Positions 15,309 to 26,531 are shown, numbered from the stretch's first letter. The stretch: DNA of 64,000 nt from Halomonas campaniensis (GCF_002211105.1 NZ_JPUA01000026.1:188452-252451), one strand, 5' to 3'. Program-made: numbers and translations. The notes: generated by a model not told the origin, from the sequence alone.

Positions 15309-17408
15309 ATGAAAAAAACACTGACATGGATGACATGGCTCTCGTTGGGCGCAGTGAGTCCTATGGCGCTGGCCATTGATTTGGGCCCGGCAAGTGTCAG
15401 TTCGTATTTGAATGCGCCGTTAGATGCCTCGATCCCGCTGCTTGAAAGCAGTGAGTACGCCCTCGATGATATTCGTGTCAGCGTTGCCGAGCCGTCAGCA
15501 TTTGCCGCCGCTGGCCTTGAGTGGACGCCCTTAGCAGACCGCGTGCGCGTCCAGGTTGAAGAGCAGCAGGGGCGCCGCCAGTTGCGCTTGAGTTCAGGTC
15601 AGTCCATGGAAGAGCCTTGGTTGGAGCTGTTATTCACCCTGGAATATCCTGGTGGTCAACAGACACGGGATGTGACCCTGCTGTTTGATCCCCAGGGGTA
15701 CTCTCAACAGGGATCTTCTCAACAGTATTCGCAGCAGGGTGCTTCAAACCAGAGTCAGTCGCAAACCGCTGCGCCGGTAGCGCTGAAGGCATCTACCGCG
15801 CAATCAACGACGACTGAATCGTCTGGTACCAACAACCGTGCTCCCCGTAATGCAAATAGCGCTTACGTGGGCAGAGGCGATACCCTCTGGAGCGTTGCCG
15901 AACGTATTAAGCCCGGCGAAGCCAGTGTTCAGCAGATGATGGTTGCGCTGCTGGAGGCAAACCCTGACGTCTTTCCTTCAGGCAATATAAATGACATGCG
16001 TGCAGGTCAAACGCTGCGCATACCGGATGCTGAGCGTGTTCTGGCGCGCTCCCATGGTGATGCGGATGCTGCGATCAAGGCGATGAATGAAGCCTGGCGG
16101 TCACGCCGCAATGGCTCGTTGCAGGCGGTGTCGCTACCAGAGGTTGAGCCTGCGTCTGTGGCTGATATTGCAATAGCCGCCGCTCAAACGCTGCACGCTA
16201 ACGCACTCACCCACTCTAATAGGGCGCTTGCCGCTGGCGATTCGGAAGCGGTTACCGACGAGCCTGAAGCACTCTCCCGTAGGGAACTGACCGAGCAACT
16301 GCGTCTCAGCCAATCGACACTTCAGCAGGTGCTCGAAGAGCGTGAATTGATGCACGCAGAGCTTAACGAGCTGCGTGGTGAAGTTGCCTCACTAACACAG
16401 TCGTTAAGTGGCGCACTAGCTTCCCAAGAGCAGCCTGCTCAAGAGCAATCCTCTGAGCCACTTGCTGCCAGCATGGACGACACGGATAGCACAGATGTGG
16501 TTGCTTTAATCGAGCGCTACCAGTGGCCGTTGGCACTGGGTGCCATCGTACTGTTAGTTGGGCTTTTGGTATGGCTACGTAAGCGCCGTGAGGAGACCTG
16601 GGAAGATATTCCACTTGCAGAGCCAGTAGTGAAACCAGCGGTTTCGCCCCGCACAGCGCCCAAGGCGCCGCCTATGGCAGAGGCTGTCTCTGTCACTTAC
16701 CCAACGCCATCCCATAAAGGTGACGTTGATGAGTCGCGCAACGACAGCGGCCGGTCGACAGCGTCTCAAAGCGAATCAGAGCCTGAGCCAGAAAGACCCA
16801 AGCCAGAACAGCCCGCGCCCGAGAAACCAGAGCCCAGTGCTGAGACTGGTGCTCCGGTCTCTAACGCCGTGCCAACAGTGGATACTGATCAGTGGCTGGT
16901 CGACAATCAAGGGCCGGAGCCGTCTCAAGAAGAGACGCTTCGCTATGAAAAAAGTCAGGCATCGGGACTGGCTGAGCAGGTGCGCCAGCGACGGATGGGC
17001 CTTACCGTCGTTCCCGTGGCGCGCGCTGAAAGCGTTTCATTGGCACCGCCGCCAAATTCCATTCGCCAACTGCTGGCTTCTCTTGAGACCGGTTTGCCTG
17101 CATCTGATCCGCTGACTGATGCTGGCGGGCAAAAAACCGATAAGCCAACTGAATTAACTAAAGATCCAGGTCATCGCTTTATCGACTACCATCCGCCGAT
17201 TTTAAACAGCGCTTCAAGCAGTGAGGAGGGCCAGCGCCCTGAGACTCCCATGCAGCCCGCGGTAGAGTTCTCCAGTGAGCCGCAAGGAGCGTCGGTGTCA
17301 CCGGCTAAACAGCCTCGACGGCCGATTGAAGAGGAGTGGGATATTGAAGAGGTAGCATTCAAGCCCCGGGGCCTGGATAATAGCGATCCTTCAAAATCTT
17401 CAAAATGA
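15309..17408 (+). CDS. fimV: FimV-like polar/peptidoglycan-binding protein
   Basis: 699 aa. A signal peptide (MKKTLTWMTWLSLGAVSPMALA) is followed by the FimV N-terminal domain (VSSYLNAPLDASIPLL onward). A LysM peptidoglycan-binding domain spans about residues 179-245 (YVGRGDTLWSVAERI...GQTLRIPD). A coiled coil (about 325-370) and one membrane helix (WPLALGAIVLLVGLLVWL, about 405-422) follow. The cytoplasmic tail is Pro/Glu-rich and ends in EEEWDIEEVAFKPRGLDN. The C-terminal TPR-like FimV domain found in Pseudomonas aeruginosa (about 919 aa) is not visible. FimV relatives organise poles and type IV pili. The position between asd and truA matches Pseudomonas. Confidence 0.85.
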   Translation: MKKTLTWMTWLSLGAVSPMALAIDLGPASVSSYLNAPLDASIPLLESSEYALDDIRVSVAEPSAFAAAGLEWTPLADRVRVQVEEQQGRRQLRLSSGQSMEEPWLELLFTLEYPGGQQTRDVTLLFDPQGYSQQGSSQQYSQQGASNQSQSQTAAPVALKASTAQSTTTESSGTNNRAPRNANSAYVGRGDTLWSVAERIKPGEASVQQMMVALLEANPDVFPSGNINDMRAGQTLRIPDAERVLARSHGDADAAIKAMNEAWRSRRNGSLQAVSLPEVEPASVADIAIAAAQTLHANALTHSNRALAAGDSEAVTDEPEALSRRELTEQLRLSQSTLQQVLEERELMHAELNELRGEVASLTQSLSGALASQEQPAQEQSSEPLAASMDDTDSTDVVALIERYQWPLALGAIVLLVGLLVWLRKRREETWEDIPLAEPVVKPAVSPRTAPKAPPMAEAVSVTYPTPSHKGDVDESRNDSGRSTASQSESEPEPERPKPEQPAPEKPEPSAETGAPVSNAVPTVDTDQWLVDNQGPEPSQEETLRYEKSQASGLAEQVRQRRMGLTVVPVARAESVSLAPPPNSIRQLLASLETGLPASDPLTDAGGQKTDKPTELTKDPGHRFIDYHPPILNSASSSEEGQRPETPMQPAVEFSSEPQGASVSPAKQPRRPIEEEWDIEEVAFKPRGLDNSDPSKSSK

Positions 17409-17417
17409 TGTGGCTTG

Positions 17418-18356
17418 ATGACGCTGTTCTATCACTTCGATGAGAAAATTCCGCTTACCGGCCGCCTGGCAATGGGGGTCGAATACGATGGTACCCGCTA
17501 CTGCGGTTTTCAGCGCTTAAACCACGCCGCATCGGTTCAGGCATCGTTAGAAGGTGCCTTGTCCAAGGTGGCCAATGAGCCCATCCAGGTGAGTGCCAGT
17601 GGGCGCACCGATTCGGGTGTGCATGCGACGCGCCAGATCGTGCATTTTGACCCGCCAGTGGGGCGCTCCGAAAAAGCCTGGATCTTCGGCGCTAATACCC
17701 ATTTGCCCCGCGACGTTGCTGTGCGCTGGGTGAAGCCAGTGGGCGATGACTTTCATTCACGCCTGTGCGCCTTGGGGCGCCGCTACCGCTACGTGCTGCT
17801 GAATCAGATAAGTCGCCCGGTACTGGAGCGGGCCAATGTGACCTGGTGCCGTGACCCCTTAGACGCTGATGCCATGCACCGAGCTGCTCAGGCGCTGGTA
17901 GGCGAGCACGATTTTTCCAGCTTCCGTGCCGCTGGCTGCCAGTCCAAAACCCCCTGGCGGCATATGCACTTTGTGGACGTGAAGCGCTATGGCCAGCTGG
18001 TGATGATCGACATTCAAGGCAACGCGTTCTTACACCACATGATTCGTAATATTGCTGGAGCGCTAGTAAGCGTCGGACGCGGTGCCCAGGATGAAGCTTA
18101 TATTGGTGAACTCTTAGCGCTTAAAAACCGTCGCAAAGGCGACGTTACCGCACCCGCCTGCGGGCTGCATTTTGTTGATTCGGTTTACGATGAGCGCTTT
18201 GATCTGCCCAAAGAGCCGCTGGGGCCGCATCTGCTCTCGTTTACAGGTGAATGGACGGGAGAGCGTGAGCTGCCTGATACGCCAAGGGTAGCTTATCGAC
18301 GCAAACGATCACTGCGTCATCCGACTGCTCCCCCTGAACAGGAGGCGTCATCATGA
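17418..18356 (+). CDS. truA: tRNA pseudouridine(38-40) synthase
   Basis: 312 aa. TruA motifs: MGVEYDGTRYCGFQRL (about 18-33), the catalytic Asp in ASGRTDSGVHATRQIVHFD (about 58-76), and GNAFLHHMIRNIAGALVSVG (about 197-216). It modifies uridines in the anticodon arm of many tRNAs. The start is uncertain: the ATG at 17418 directly after fimV has no good ribosome-binding site, and an internal ATG at 17472 would give a more usual N-terminus. The C-terminus has a basic extension of about 40 residues. The stop overlaps the trpF start (ATGA). Confidence 0.94.
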   Translation: MTLFYHFDEKIPLTGRLAMGVEYDGTRYCGFQRLNHAASVQASLEGALSKVANEPIQVSASGRTDSGVHATRQIVHFDPPVGRSEKAWIFGANTHLPRDVAVRWVKPVGDDFHSRLCALGRRYRYVLLNQISRPVLERANVTWCRDPLDADAMHRAAQALVGEHDFSSFRAAGCQSKTPWRHMHFVDVKRYGQLVMIDIQGNAFLHHMIRNIAGALVSVGRGAQDEAYIGELLALKNRRKGDVTAPACGLHFVDSVYDERFDLPKEPLGPHLLSFTGEWTGERELPDTPRVAYRRKRSLRHPTAPPEQEASS

Positions 18357-18991
18357 GCACTGCTCAGCTAACCCGTACCCGAATCAAGTTCTGCGGCTTT
18401 ACCCGTGAGCAGGATATTGACCGCGCCGTGGCACTGGGCGTGGACGCCTTGGGTTTCGTTATGTGGCCCAAAAGTGCGCGCAGTGTGAGTGTTGAACAAC
18501 TAGCGGCGCTCTCTGCCCGCGTGCCCGCATTCGTTACCCGCGTGGGGCTGTTTGTCGATCAGCCTGCTGAGCTCATTGAGCAGTGCTTGCCCTATCTTGA
18601 TATGCTTCAATTTCACGGCAATGAAACACCTGGGGCGTGTCAGCAGTACTTGCTGCCGTGGATGAAAGCGCTGCGTATGCGCGATGAGATAGACCTTGCC
18701 CACGAGGCGGCGCGCTATCACCAGGCCCAGGCGCTGTTGTTGGACGCTTACCGACCAGGAACGCCGGGGGGCACGGGGGAGACCTTCGATTGGTCGAGAA
18801 TCCCCGCAAATCTTGCAAAACCTGTTATCCTCGCCGGTGGGTTGAGTGCTGATAACATCGCTGACGCTGTGCGTCAGGTAGCACCTTATGCCGTGGATGT
18901 ATCAGGCGGTATTGAAGCCTCCCACGGCTGTAAAGATGCTGACAAAATGGCTTCTTTCGTCAGCCAGGTGGCGTTGGCCGACACCCGTTAG
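18353..18991 (+). CDS. trpF: Phosphoribosylanthranilate isomerase
   Basis: 212 aa TIM barrel. RIKFCGFTREQDIDRAVALG (about 10-29) holds the catalytic Cys, VDALGFVMWPKSARSV follows, and Asp is in ALLLDAYRPGTPGGTGETFD. It isomerises phosphoribosylanthranilate to CdRP in tryptophan synthesis. GGAGG precedes the ATG, which overlaps truA by 4 bp. Confidence 0.96.
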   Translation: MSTAQLTRTRIKFCGFTREQDIDRAVALGVDALGFVMWPKSARSVSVEQLAALSARVPAFVTRVGLFVDQPAELIEQCLPYLDMLQFHGNETPGACQQYLLPWMKALRMRDEIDLAHEAARYHQAQALLLDAYRPGTPGGTGETFDWSRIPANLAKPVILAGGLSADNIADAVRQVAPYAVDVSGGIEASHGCKDADKMASFVSQVALADTR

Positions 18992-19126
18992 CGTTCGCCG
19001 CACAAGTTTATGTGTGCCCGGTTTGTGTGTAATTTATACGTATTGCTTATGGGTATTTTATCGAGCTACGTGTTACGTCGATTCATTTTTTGTTTGCCTG
19101 TTCTGGCGATCTTGTGAGGTATCTCT

Positions 19127-20365
19127 GTGACCGTTTCTGAAACTGTTTCTAAAACCAAGTTCAGCGATCTGACCCGAATGCCGGATGCCCGTGGTCATTT
19201 TGGCCCTTATGGTGGTCGCTTTGTGTCAGAAACCCTGAGCTTTGCGTTGGAAGAGTTGGAGAAAACGTACTTAAGCCTGCGTGATGACCCCGACTTCCAG
19301 GCCGAGTTTGACTACGATCTTGCCCACTACGTGGGCCGCCCGTCGCCGCTCTACCACGCCAAGCGCTGGTCGGCGAGTCTTGGCGGCGCACAGATTTGGT
19401 TGAAACGGGAAGACCTGAACCATACCGGCGCCCACAAGGTGAACAACACGATTGGTCAGGCACTGCTGGCCAAAAAAACCGGCAAGCCGCGGATTATTGC
19501 TGAAACCGGGGCAGGCCAGCATGGTGTCGCTTCGGCGACCGTCGCCGCTCGTCTTGGGCTTGAGTGCGATGTCTATATGGGGGCTGAAGACGTCCAGCGG
19601 CAAAAGCTGAATGTTTATCGCATGCGCCTGTTGGGGGCGCGGGTCATTCCGGTGGAGTCCGGAACCCGCACGCTCAAGGATGCCATGAACGAAGCGCTGC
19701 GTGACTGGGTTACCAACGTTGATAACACCTTCTATATCATTGGTACCGTAGCGGGACCTCACCCTTATCCGCTGCTAGTACGCGATTTCAACGCTGTGGT
19801 GGGGCGCGAAGCGCGCCGCCAGTCGCTGGAGCAGATCGGTCGCCTGCCCGATGCGCTGATTGCCTGCGTAGGCGGTGGCTCTAACGCCCTTGGCCTTTTC
19901 TACCCGTTTGTGGAAGACGACGGCGTTGCTATGTATGGCGTTGAAGCCGGTGGCGATGGCGTTGAAACCGGCCGTCACGCGGCGCCGTTGGCATCCAATG
20001 CGCCGCGTGGCGTGCTCCACGGTAACCGCACCTACTTGATGTCAGACGAAGCTGGGCAGGTATCGGATACGCACTCCATTTCAGCTGGCCTGGATTATCC
20101 TGGCGTAGGCCCAGAGCACGCGCTCTGGAAAGACGTGGGGCGGGTCTCCTATGTGGCCGCTAATGATAAAGAAGTGCTTGAAGCGTTTCGCGAGCTGACC
20201 CATATGGAAGGTATTATGCCCGCCCTTGAGTCGGCCCATGCGCTGGCCCATGCCAAGGTATTGGCGCCTACCATGCGTCCTGACCAGCATATCGTGGTTA
20301 ACCTCTCCGGGCGTGGCGACAAAGACATCATGACCGTTGCTAAGATTGATGGCATCGAATTTTAA
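19127..20365 (+). CDS. trpB: Tryptophan synthase beta chain
   Basis: 412 aa. The PLP lysine is in [19 protein letters not shown] (about 94-112), the phosphate loop is [10 protein letters not shown] (about 242-251), and GRFVSETL and [10 protein letters not shown] are also present. It condenses indole with serine and works in a complex with TrpA. The start is GTG at 19127 with GAGG about 9 bp upstream. A 135-bp gap from trpF with AT-rich stretches may hold its own promoter. trpA follows after 23 bp. Confidence 0.97.
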   Translation: MTVSETVSKTKFSDLTRMPDARGHFGPYGGRFVSETLSFALEELEKTYLSLRDDPDFQAEFDYDLAHYVGRPSPLYHAKRWSASLGGAQIWLKREDLNHTGAHKVNNTIGQALLAKKTGKPRIIAETGAGQHGVASATVAARLGLECDVYMGAEDVQRQKLNVYRMRLLGARVIPVESGTRTLKDAMNEALRDWVTNVDNTFYIIGTVAGPHPYPLLVRDFNAVVGREARRQSLEQIGRLPDALIACVGGGSNALGLFYPFVEDDGVAMYGVEAGGDGVETGRHAAPLASNAPRGVLHGNRTYLMSDEAGQVSDTHSISAGLDYPGVGPEHALWKDVGRVSYVAANDKEVLEAFRELTHMEGIMPALESAHALAHAKVLAPTMRPDQHIVVNLSGRGDKDIMTVAKIDGIEF

Positions 20366-20388
20366 GGTCAGCTTTTTTAAGGGCGAGC

Positions 20389-21192
20389 ATGAACCGTATT
20401 GATCAGCGTTTTAGTGAACTTAAGCAGCAGGGACGCAAGGCCCTGATCCCTTACATCACCGCAGGTGATCCAGCACCTCAGTACACCGTGGGGTTTATGC
20501 ATGCCCTGGTGGAAGCAGGCGCCGATGTGATTGAGCTAGGCGTGCCTTTTTCCGACCCCATGGCGGATGGCCCGGTCATACAAAAAGCCTGTGAGCGTGC
20601 GTTAAAGCAGGGTACACGGCTGATTGACCTTATGCAGATGGTCAAAGAGTTCCGCCAAACCGATACCACGACACCGGTTGTGTTAATGGGCTACTTAAAT
20701 CCCATTGAGCGTATCGGCTACGAAAACTTTGCCGATCAAGCCGCCAGCGTGGGCGTTGACGGTGTGTTGATTGTGGATATGCCGCCTGAAGAGGCCGAAG
20801 AGATCGGGCCACTGCTGAAATCGCGCAATTTAGCCGCGATTTTTCTCGTTGCGCCTACCACTTCACATCAGCGTGCCGCTACAATATGCGCCCATGGCGA
20901 GGGCTACCTCTACTACGTTTCGCTGAAAGGCGTGACCGGTGCCGCCACCCTGAACGCAGACGATGTGGCCGAGCATTTGGCGCCGCTGCGGGGGATGACC
21001 GATTTACCGCTATGTGTTGGTTTCGGTATCCGCGACGGTGTGACGGCCGCTGAAGTAGCTAAAGTCGCCGATGGTGTGATTGTAGGTAGCGCTTTGGTTA
21101 ACCGCATTGCTGAAAGTGTCGATGCGCCGGAGACCATTGCGGGCCAGTTGAAAAGTGTATTAGCAGAGATGCGTACGGCGATGGATGCCTAA
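20389..21192 (+). CDS. trpA: Tryptophan synthase alpha chain
   Basis: 267 aa TIM barrel. The catalytic Glu and Asp are in [19 protein letters not shown] (about 47-65), and the phosphate site is VGFGIRDG and [11 protein letters not shown] (about 206-240). It cleaves indole-glycerol phosphate to indole and glyceraldehyde 3-phosphate. In operon with trpB; the ATG follows GGGCGAGC. Confidence 0.97.
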   Translation: MNRIDQRFSELKQQGRKALIPYITAGDPAPQYTVGFMHALVEAGADVIELGVPFSDPMADGPVIQKACERALKQGTRLIDLMQMVKEFRQTDTTTPVVLMGYLNPIERIGYENFADQAASVGVDGVLIVDMPPEEAEEIGPLLKSRNLAAIFLVAPTTSHQRAATICAHGEGYLYYVSLKGVTGAATLNADDVAEHLAPLRGMTDLPLCVGFGIRDGVTAAEVAKVADGVIVGSALVNRIAESVDAPETIAGQLKSVLAEMRTAMDA

Positions 21193-21286
21193 GGCAAAAT
21201 GCTTTATCGCCTATACTGAATAGATTCACGACACTCATCGAGCCTGGTTTTGCCGGGCGTTGACGTATAACGGAAGCCTTTTTGAT

Positions 21287-22306
21287 ATGAGCTGGTTAGA
21301 CAAGATCGTACCCTCTATGGGTCGCATCCAGCGTAAAGACCGTCGCGCTAGCGTGCCCGACGGCCTCTGGCGTAAATGTCCCAAGTGCGAAGCGGTTCTC
21401 TATCTTCCTGAGCTAGAGAAACATAACAGCGTATGCCCCAAGTGCGATCATCACCTGCGCTTGACGGCACGCAAACGCTTGGACTGGTTCTTGGATAAAG
21501 CAGGACGCGAAGAGATCGCGGCGGAAATCGAACCCAATGATCGGTTGAAATTTCGCGACTCCAAAAAATACAAAGACCGCCTGACCGCGGCGCAAAAAGA
21601 TACCGGCGAGAAAGATGCGCTGGTCGCAATGCGCGGTGAGTTGGATGGTCTTCCGGTGGTTGCCGTTGCCTTTGAGTTCACCTTTATGGGCGGCTCAATG
21701 GGGGCAGTGGTCGGCGAGAAATTTGTTCGCGCAGCTACCTTGGCGCTGGAAGAGAATATTCCGCTGGTGTGCTTTGCTGCTTCCGGTGGTGCGCGCATGC
21801 AGGAAGCGCTCTTCTCGTTGATGCAGATGGCTAAAACATCCGCTGCGCTTGAAAAGCTCAAGCAAGCGGGTGTGCCGTATATTTCTGTGCTCACGGATCC
21901 CGTCTTTGGCGGTGTTTCAGCCTCACTAGCTATGCTGGGTGACTTGAATATTGCCGAACCTAATGCCTTGATTGGTTTTGCTGGCCCGCGGGTTATCGAG
22001 CAAACGGTGCGTGAAACCTTGCCAGAGGGGTTCCAGCGCAGCGAGTTTCTGCTTGAGCACGGTACCGTCGACATGATCGTTCATCGTCATGAAATGCGTG
22101 CCCGGGTGGGCAGCGTGCTGCGTAAGTTAACGCACCATGAAGCAACGCCGGTGAATTCGACCAATCCTGATGATGCTGACGTTGTTGAGCCTATTGTTGA
22201 GGAGGACGCATTGGCGGAAACCTCTGACGTCACGTTTGAGAAGGTTGAAGCGCCTAAGAAGGACACCACTACCGCTAAGAGTGATGACCATTCACGCAAT
22301 GCCTGA
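21287..22306 (+). CDS. accD: Acetyl-CoA carboxylase carboxyltransferase beta subunit
   Basis: 339 aa. Zinc ribbon [13 protein letters not shown]...[11 protein letters not shown] (about 25-58) and carboxyltransferase core with [15 protein letters not shown] and [20 protein letters not shown] (about 160-179). It pairs with AccA to carboxylate acetyl-CoA. The C-terminus (about 285-339) is an acidic extension not needed for catalysis, and folC starts within its last codons. The start [12 protein letters not shown] (ATG 21287) is the family start; a TTG at 21260 also opens the frame. Confidence 0.96.
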   Translation: MSWLDKIVPSMGRIQRKDRRASVPDGLWRKCPKCEAVLYLPELEKHNSVCPKCDHHLRLTARKRLDWFLDKAGREEIAAEIEPNDRLKFRDSKKYKDRLTAAQKDTGEKDALVAMRGELDGLPVVAVAFEFTFMGGSMGAVVGEKFVRAATLALEENIPLVCFAASGGARMQEALFSLMQMAKTSAALEKLKQAGVPYISVLTDPVFGGVSASLAMLGDLNIAEPNALIGFAGPRVIEQTVRETLPEGFQRSEFLLEHGTVDMIVHRHEMRARVGSVLRKLTHHEATPVNSTNPDDADVVEPIVEEDALAETSDVTFEKVEAPKKDTTTAKSDDHSRNA

Positions 22307-23642
22307 CTCTCTACAGACGCCTTCTTTGCCGCTCTACTCTTTGCAACAGTGGCTCCAGCATTTGGAAACGCTGCATCCTGTAGGGATTGATATGGGCCTG
22401 GAGCGGGTTTCGCAGGTGGCGAAGCGGATGGGGCTGCTTTCAAGCCCCATTGCCCCCCGCGTTATTACGGTAGCAGGCACCAATGGCAAGGGCTCAACCC
22501 TTGCCATGATTGATAGCGTTGCCCGTGCCCATGGTTGGCATGTGGGTACCTACACTTCTCCCCATTTATTGCGCTATAACGAACGCGTTAAAATCGACGG
22601 CCAGGAAGCCGACGATCAACTGCTCGTACAAGGCTTTGAGCAAGTTGAGCGTGCGCGATTGCAGGGCGGTGAAATCAGTCTGACCTATTTTGAAGCCGGT
22701 ACACTGTGCGGGCTGTGGTGCTTGGCCAATGCAAAGCTGGATCTTGCGGTGCTAGAAGTGGGGCTGGGTGGTCGCCTTGATGCGGTCAATATCGTTGATG
22801 CGGATGTGGCGATCGTCACCACTATTGCCCAGGATCACGCTAACTTTTTAGGCACTGATTTAGCCCAGATTGGGCGTGAAAAAGCCGGCATTTTTCGGGC
22901 CAATCGTCCCGCCGTGTTAGGTAGTCAAACGTTGCCCGCTAGCGTTGCTGAGCGTGCCCAGGTGCTTGCCGCGCCTACGTTTAGTCTGGGCCAGCAATTT
23001 ACCCATCAGGCGACGGCTGCTCAGCCTACCCAGTGGCGCTGGCAGGGCCAGGATGCGGATGGCCTAAGCATTGTTCTTGACGAGCTCCCGAACCCTGGGC
23101 TGCCCATCGATAACGCTGCCACCGCCTTACAGTCTCTTGTGCTAGCCGGGCTTGGGTTAGAGAAATCGCGAGTGCAAGCAGCGCTGGGTTCGGTGCAGTT
23201 GGCCGGGCGGCTGCAATGGATTGGGCCTTGGTGTCTGGATGTTGGGCATAATCCCCACGCGGCTGAGTATGTCGTTCGCCATTTGCCTCCACCGCCAGCA
23301 GGAGGACGTCAATGGGGGCTTATCGGCATGTTGAATGATAAGGATATCGACGGTGTCATACAGGCGTTAGCGTCTCGCATTAGTGATTGGGTGTGCGTGT
23401 CGCTGAGCGGAGAGCGAGGTTGCCAGGCAAGCGAGTTGTCGCAACGTATTATCGCTCAGGGAGGGCGGGTGCATTTTAGTGCCGATTCGCCGCAAGCAGG
23501 CGTCGATTGGCTGGCTAAGGTGTTAACGCCCAATGATCGTGTCTTGGCTACCGGGTCGTTCTTTACAGTAGCGGCACTGCTGGCTCGGCCACTGCCAACA
23601 GGCGCTGCGTCGCTTGATGGAGACGGAAATGAAATACGGTAA
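22284..23642 (+). CDS. folC: Bifunctional folylpolyglutamate/dihydrofolate synthase
   Basis: 452 aa Mur-ligase-family enzyme. The P-loop is [19 protein letters not shown] (about 54-72), with [15 protein letters not shown] and [17 protein letters not shown] (about 153-169), and a C-terminal [10 protein letters not shown]. It makes dihydrofolate and adds glutamates to folates. The start is ATG 22284 or ATG 22299; neither has a strong ribosome-binding site, consistent with translational coupling to accD, which it overlaps by 23 bp. Confidence 0.95.
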   Translation: MTIHAMPDSLQTPSLPLYSLQQWLQHLETLHPVGIDMGLERVSQVAKRMGLLSSPIAPRVITVAGTNGKGSTLAMIDSVARAHGWHVGTYTSPHLLRYNERVKIDGQEADDQLLVQGFEQVERARLQGGEISLTYFEAGTLCGLWCLANAKLDLAVLEVGLGGRLDAVNIVDADVAIVTTIAQDHANFLGTDLAQIGREKAGIFRANRPAVLGSQTLPASVAERAQVLAAPTFSLGQQFTHQATAAQPTQWRWQGQDADGLSIVLDELPNPGLPIDNAATALQSLVLAGLGLEKSRVQAALGSVQLAGRLQWIGPWCLDVGHNPHAAEYVVRHLPPPPAGGRQWGLIGMLNDKDIDGVIQALASRISDWVCVSLSGERGCQASELSQRIIAQGGRVHFSADSPQAGVDWLAKVLTPNDRVLATGSFFTVAALLARPLPTGAASLDGDGNEIR

Positions 23643-24339
23643 AACGGAACGCATTAGCGGTATTGTGATTCTGCTCGCGCTACTGGCGATCTTTGTGCCG
23701 TGGCTAATGAGTGACCCCGCGCCTAGAGAAGAGCGTCCCCAACCGAGCTTTGTGATCGAGCAGCCGGTTGAAGTGGAGCGCCGAGATGTTCCTGCACCGG
23801 AAAGACCTTCAACCATTGGTGAACCATCGCTATCGTCGACGCCCCGCGAAGTGGGGGAGGATGGCGATATGCCTATTGACGCCGACCCGCGGCTGCCGGA
23901 AACCGATCAAATTACGGCTTCTAATCGAGCGGAATCCAGCGAGCCCGATGAGGCACCGGCAACGCCCAATAGCGATCCTATTGCTGACCTGATTGCCACC
24001 AATAGCGACAGCGCCCAAACCAGTGCTGAAAGTGCGTCACAAAGCAGCTCTTCCCAAAGCTCATCACAAGGCGCCTCTTCTAGCGCATCTAGCCCTTCCG
24101 TCAGTGCTCAGGGAGAGTGGGCGGTGCAAGTCGGCAGCTTTGGTGAGGCCTCTAATGCGCAGCGCCTAAGCGAACAGCTGTCTGGTGAAGGTTTTACGGT
24201 TTATCAGCGCGAGCGCGATAATAATATGACCACCGTCTTTGTGGGCCCGTATGCCACTTCCGAGGATGGGGAGTCCGCCATGGCCTCAATTAAAGAGCGA
24301 GCCAATGTGCAGGGCCTTCTTGTTCGGGTAAGAGACTAA
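23629..24339 (+). CDS. dedD: SPOR-domain protein, DedD-like
   Basis: 236 aa. Short cytoplasmic start, one membrane helix (ISGIVILLALLAIFVPWLM, about 8-26), a disordered Pro/Glu/Ser-rich periplasmic linker with a serine tract (about 130-155), and a SPOR domain (about 162-236, EWAVQVGSFGEASNAQRLSE...). SPOR domains bind denuded peptidoglycan at the division septum. GGAG lies 6 bp before the ATG at 23629, and the gene overlaps folC. The order folC-dedD-cvpA-purF is conserved in gammaproteobacteria. Confidence 0.9.
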   Translation: MKYGKTERISGIVILLALLAIFVPWLMSDPAPREERPQPSFVIEQPVEVERRDVPAPERPSTIGEPSLSSTPREVGEDGDMPIDADPRLPETDQITASNRAESSEPDEAPATPNSDPIADLIATNSDSAQTSAESASQSSSSQSSSQGASSSASSPSVSAQGEWAVQVGSFGEASNAQRLSEQLSGEGFTVYQRERDNNMTTVFVGPYATSEDGESAMASIKERANVQGLLVRVRD

Positions 24340-24342
24340 ACC

Positions 24343-24918
24343 ATGGCGTTAACATGGATTGATGCGGTTTTCTTGGCCGTGCTGGCGCTATCAATGTTAG
24401 CCGGATTCGTCCGAGGATTTGTTCGCGAAGCCTTGGGTTTGGCCGCCTGGGTCGTTGCCTTAATGGTTGCCCGAGTACTTGCCGAACCGGTGGCTGAGCT
24501 GATGAGCGGGTTTATCGATAGCTTTGATGCTCGCCTAGTCCTCGCTTTTATACTGGTCATCTTTGCCGTGATTTTGCTTTGCGGCATCGTGATCCGCTTG
24601 GTGCATGCGGCGATTGAGTGGGTGGGCATGGGGCTATTGAACCGCGTGGCCGGGGCCGCTTTTGGCGTTGCCCGCGGGGCGGTTATTTTGTTAATCGCCA
24701 CTGTGCTGATTACCCTCACGCCGCTGGCAGACTTACAGGCGTGGCAACAGGCCGAGCTGCGTCCCACCTTTATTCAACTGCGCGATTGGGCGGTGAGTCA
24801 GTTAGATCAGTGGGATCGCGAGCTGCCTGAAACGCCATCGTCGCTGCGCGATATTTCTCTGCCAGAACTGCGCATGCCCGGTTCGGCGGAGCGAGAAGTT
24901 ATCCCGACAGGTGATTGA
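24343..24918 (+). CDS. cvpA: CvpA family membrane protein
   Basis: 191 aa with four hydrophobic segments, starting ALTWIDAVFLAVLALSMLAG and containing GFVRGFVREALGLAAWVVAL (about 23-42), the CvpA signature. In E. coli CvpA is linked to colicin V production and envelope stress; its molecular role is unclear. It is 3 bp from dedD and 80 bp before purF, the usual arrangement. Confidence 0.93.
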   Translation: MALTWIDAVFLAVLALSMLAGFVRGFVREALGLAAWVVALMVARVLAEPVAELMSGFIDSFDARLVLAFILVIFAVILLCGIVIRLVHAAIEWVGMGLLNRVAGAAFGVARGAVILLIATVLITLTPLADLQAWQQAELRPTFIQLRDWAVSQLDQWDRELPETPSSLRDISLPELRMPGSAEREVIPTGD

Positions 24919-24998
24919 CCTGTTAGTGAAGTTGATTCTATGAACGTTCGGGCTTGATTAGATATTGGCAAGCCATGGCATTAAGCGAGGTAACGTGA

Positions 24999-26519
24999 AT
25001 GTGCGGTATAGTGGGCCTTCTGGGCAAGCAGGCGGTAAATCAGGGAATCTACGATGCCCTGACCGTACTTCAGCATCGTGGCCAGGACGCTGCCGGCATG
25101 ATGACATGGAGCGAGGGACGCTTCCTACTGCGCAAGAGTAACGGCTTGGTACGTGATGTATTTCACACCCGCCATATGGCCCGCCTAAAAGGTAATCTAG
25201 GCATTGGTCACGTGCGTTACCCGACGGCAGGCTCTTCCAGTGAAGCCGAGTCACAGCCGTTCTATGTTAACTCTCCTTACGGTATTGCGCTGGCGCATAA
25301 CGGCAACCTGACCAACTCAGAGCAGTTGAAGCAGGAGCTGTTCTCTACCGATCTGCGTCATATCAATACAAGCTCCGATTCGGAAGTGCTGCTCAACGTC
25401 TTTGCTCACGAGCTGGGCAAGCAAGGTTTGCACCTGGAAGCGGAAGATATCTTTGACGCCGTGCGCCGCGTTCACCGCCGCTGCAAGGGTGGTTATGCCG
25501 CTGTCGCGATTATTAATGGCTTCGGTATGGTGGCCTTCCGCGACCCCTTCGGTATTCGCCCCGTGGTGTTTGGTACCCGCGAAGAGGAGAACGGGCAGGC
25601 GGTGATGATCGCCTCCGAGTCCGTTGCCTTGGACGTGGGAGGTTTTGAGCTTGAGCGCGACCTTTCACCTGGCGAAGCCATCTTTGTCGATATTGAAGGC
25701 AATATTCATACTCAGGTATGTGCTGATCGCCCTGAGCTGCGTTCGTGCATTTTTGAGCACGTTTACCTGGCTCGCCCTGATTCCTTGCTTGACGGTGCTT
25801 ACGTTTACGGCACCCGGATGCAGATGGGCCGCAAACTAGGCGACCGCATTCTTAACGAGTGGCCGGATCACGACATCGACGTGGTCATCCCGATCCCTGA
25901 TACGTCACGCACCTCCGCCCTTGAAATGGCGCAGCACTTGGGTGTGACCTACCGCGAAGGGTTCATGAAGAACCGCTATATTGGGCGTACCTTTATTATG
26001 CCGGGGCAAACCCAGCGTAAAAAGTCGGTACGCCAAAAGCTCAATGCCATTGATGTTGAGTTTAAGGGCAAGAACGTCCTGCTAGTGGACGACTCCATTG
26101 TACGCGGCACCACCTGTAAGCAGATTATTCAAATGGCCCGTGATGCCGGTGCACGCAAGGTCTATTTTGCCTCGGCGGCGCCCCCGGTTCGCTTCCCGAA
26201 TGTGTATGGCATTGATATGCCGGCGGCGTCTGAACTGATAGCTCATGGCCGTAGCGAAGAGGAAGTGGGGGATTTGATTGGAGCAGACCGCATCTTCTAT
26301 CAAAATCTGGACGATCTAAAAGCGGCTTGCCGCGAAGTCAATCCCGAGATGGAAGAGTTTGATTGCTCGGTGTTTGACGGCAACTACGTGACCGGCGATA
26401 TCGACGACGCCTACCTGGCCGCCTTGGAAGCTAGCCGCAATGACTCTGCCAAGGATCAAAGCGCCGGTGACCACGCCCTGGTTGATATGCACAATCAGGA
26501 CGACGACCTGGACGATTAG
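24999..26519 (+). CDS. purF: Amidophosphoribosyltransferase
   Basis: 506 aa. The N-terminal Ntn glutaminase begins [16 protein letters not shown] with the nucleophile Cys2. The PRPP loop is [18 protein letters not shown] (about 362-379). It performs the first committed step of purine synthesis. GAGGTAACG precedes the ATG. The C-terminus carries an acidic tail ([11 protein letters not shown]) consistent with a halophile. Confidence 0.97.
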   Translation: MCGIVGLLGKQAVNQGIYDALTVLQHRGQDAAGMMTWSEGRFLLRKSNGLVRDVFHTRHMARLKGNLGIGHVRYPTAGSSSEAESQPFYVNSPYGIALAHNGNLTNSEQLKQELFSTDLRHINTSSDSEVLLNVFAHELGKQGLHLEAEDIFDAVRRVHRRCKGGYAAVAIINGFGMVAFRDPFGIRPVVFGTREEENGQAVMIASESVALDVGGFELERDLSPGEAIFVDIEGNIHTQVCADRPELRSCIFEHVYLARPDSLLDGAYVYGTRMQMGRKLGDRILNEWPDHDIDVVIPIPDTSRTSALEMAQHLGVTYREGFMKNRYIGRTFIMPGQTQRKKSVRQKLNAIDVEFKGKNVLLVDDSIVRGTTCKQIIQMARDAGARKVYFASAAPPVRFPNVYGIDMPAASELIAHGRSEEEVGDLIGADRIFYQNLDDLKAACREVNPEMEEFDCSVFDGNYVTGDIDDAYLAALEASRNDSAKDQSAGDHALVDMHNQDDDLDD

Positions 26520-26531
26520 GAGAGCAGCCAT

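Noticed and set aside
23026-23292. CRISPR-like or phage features
   Set aside because: No regularly spaced repeats, integrase, transposase or phage structural genes were seen anywhere in the window.
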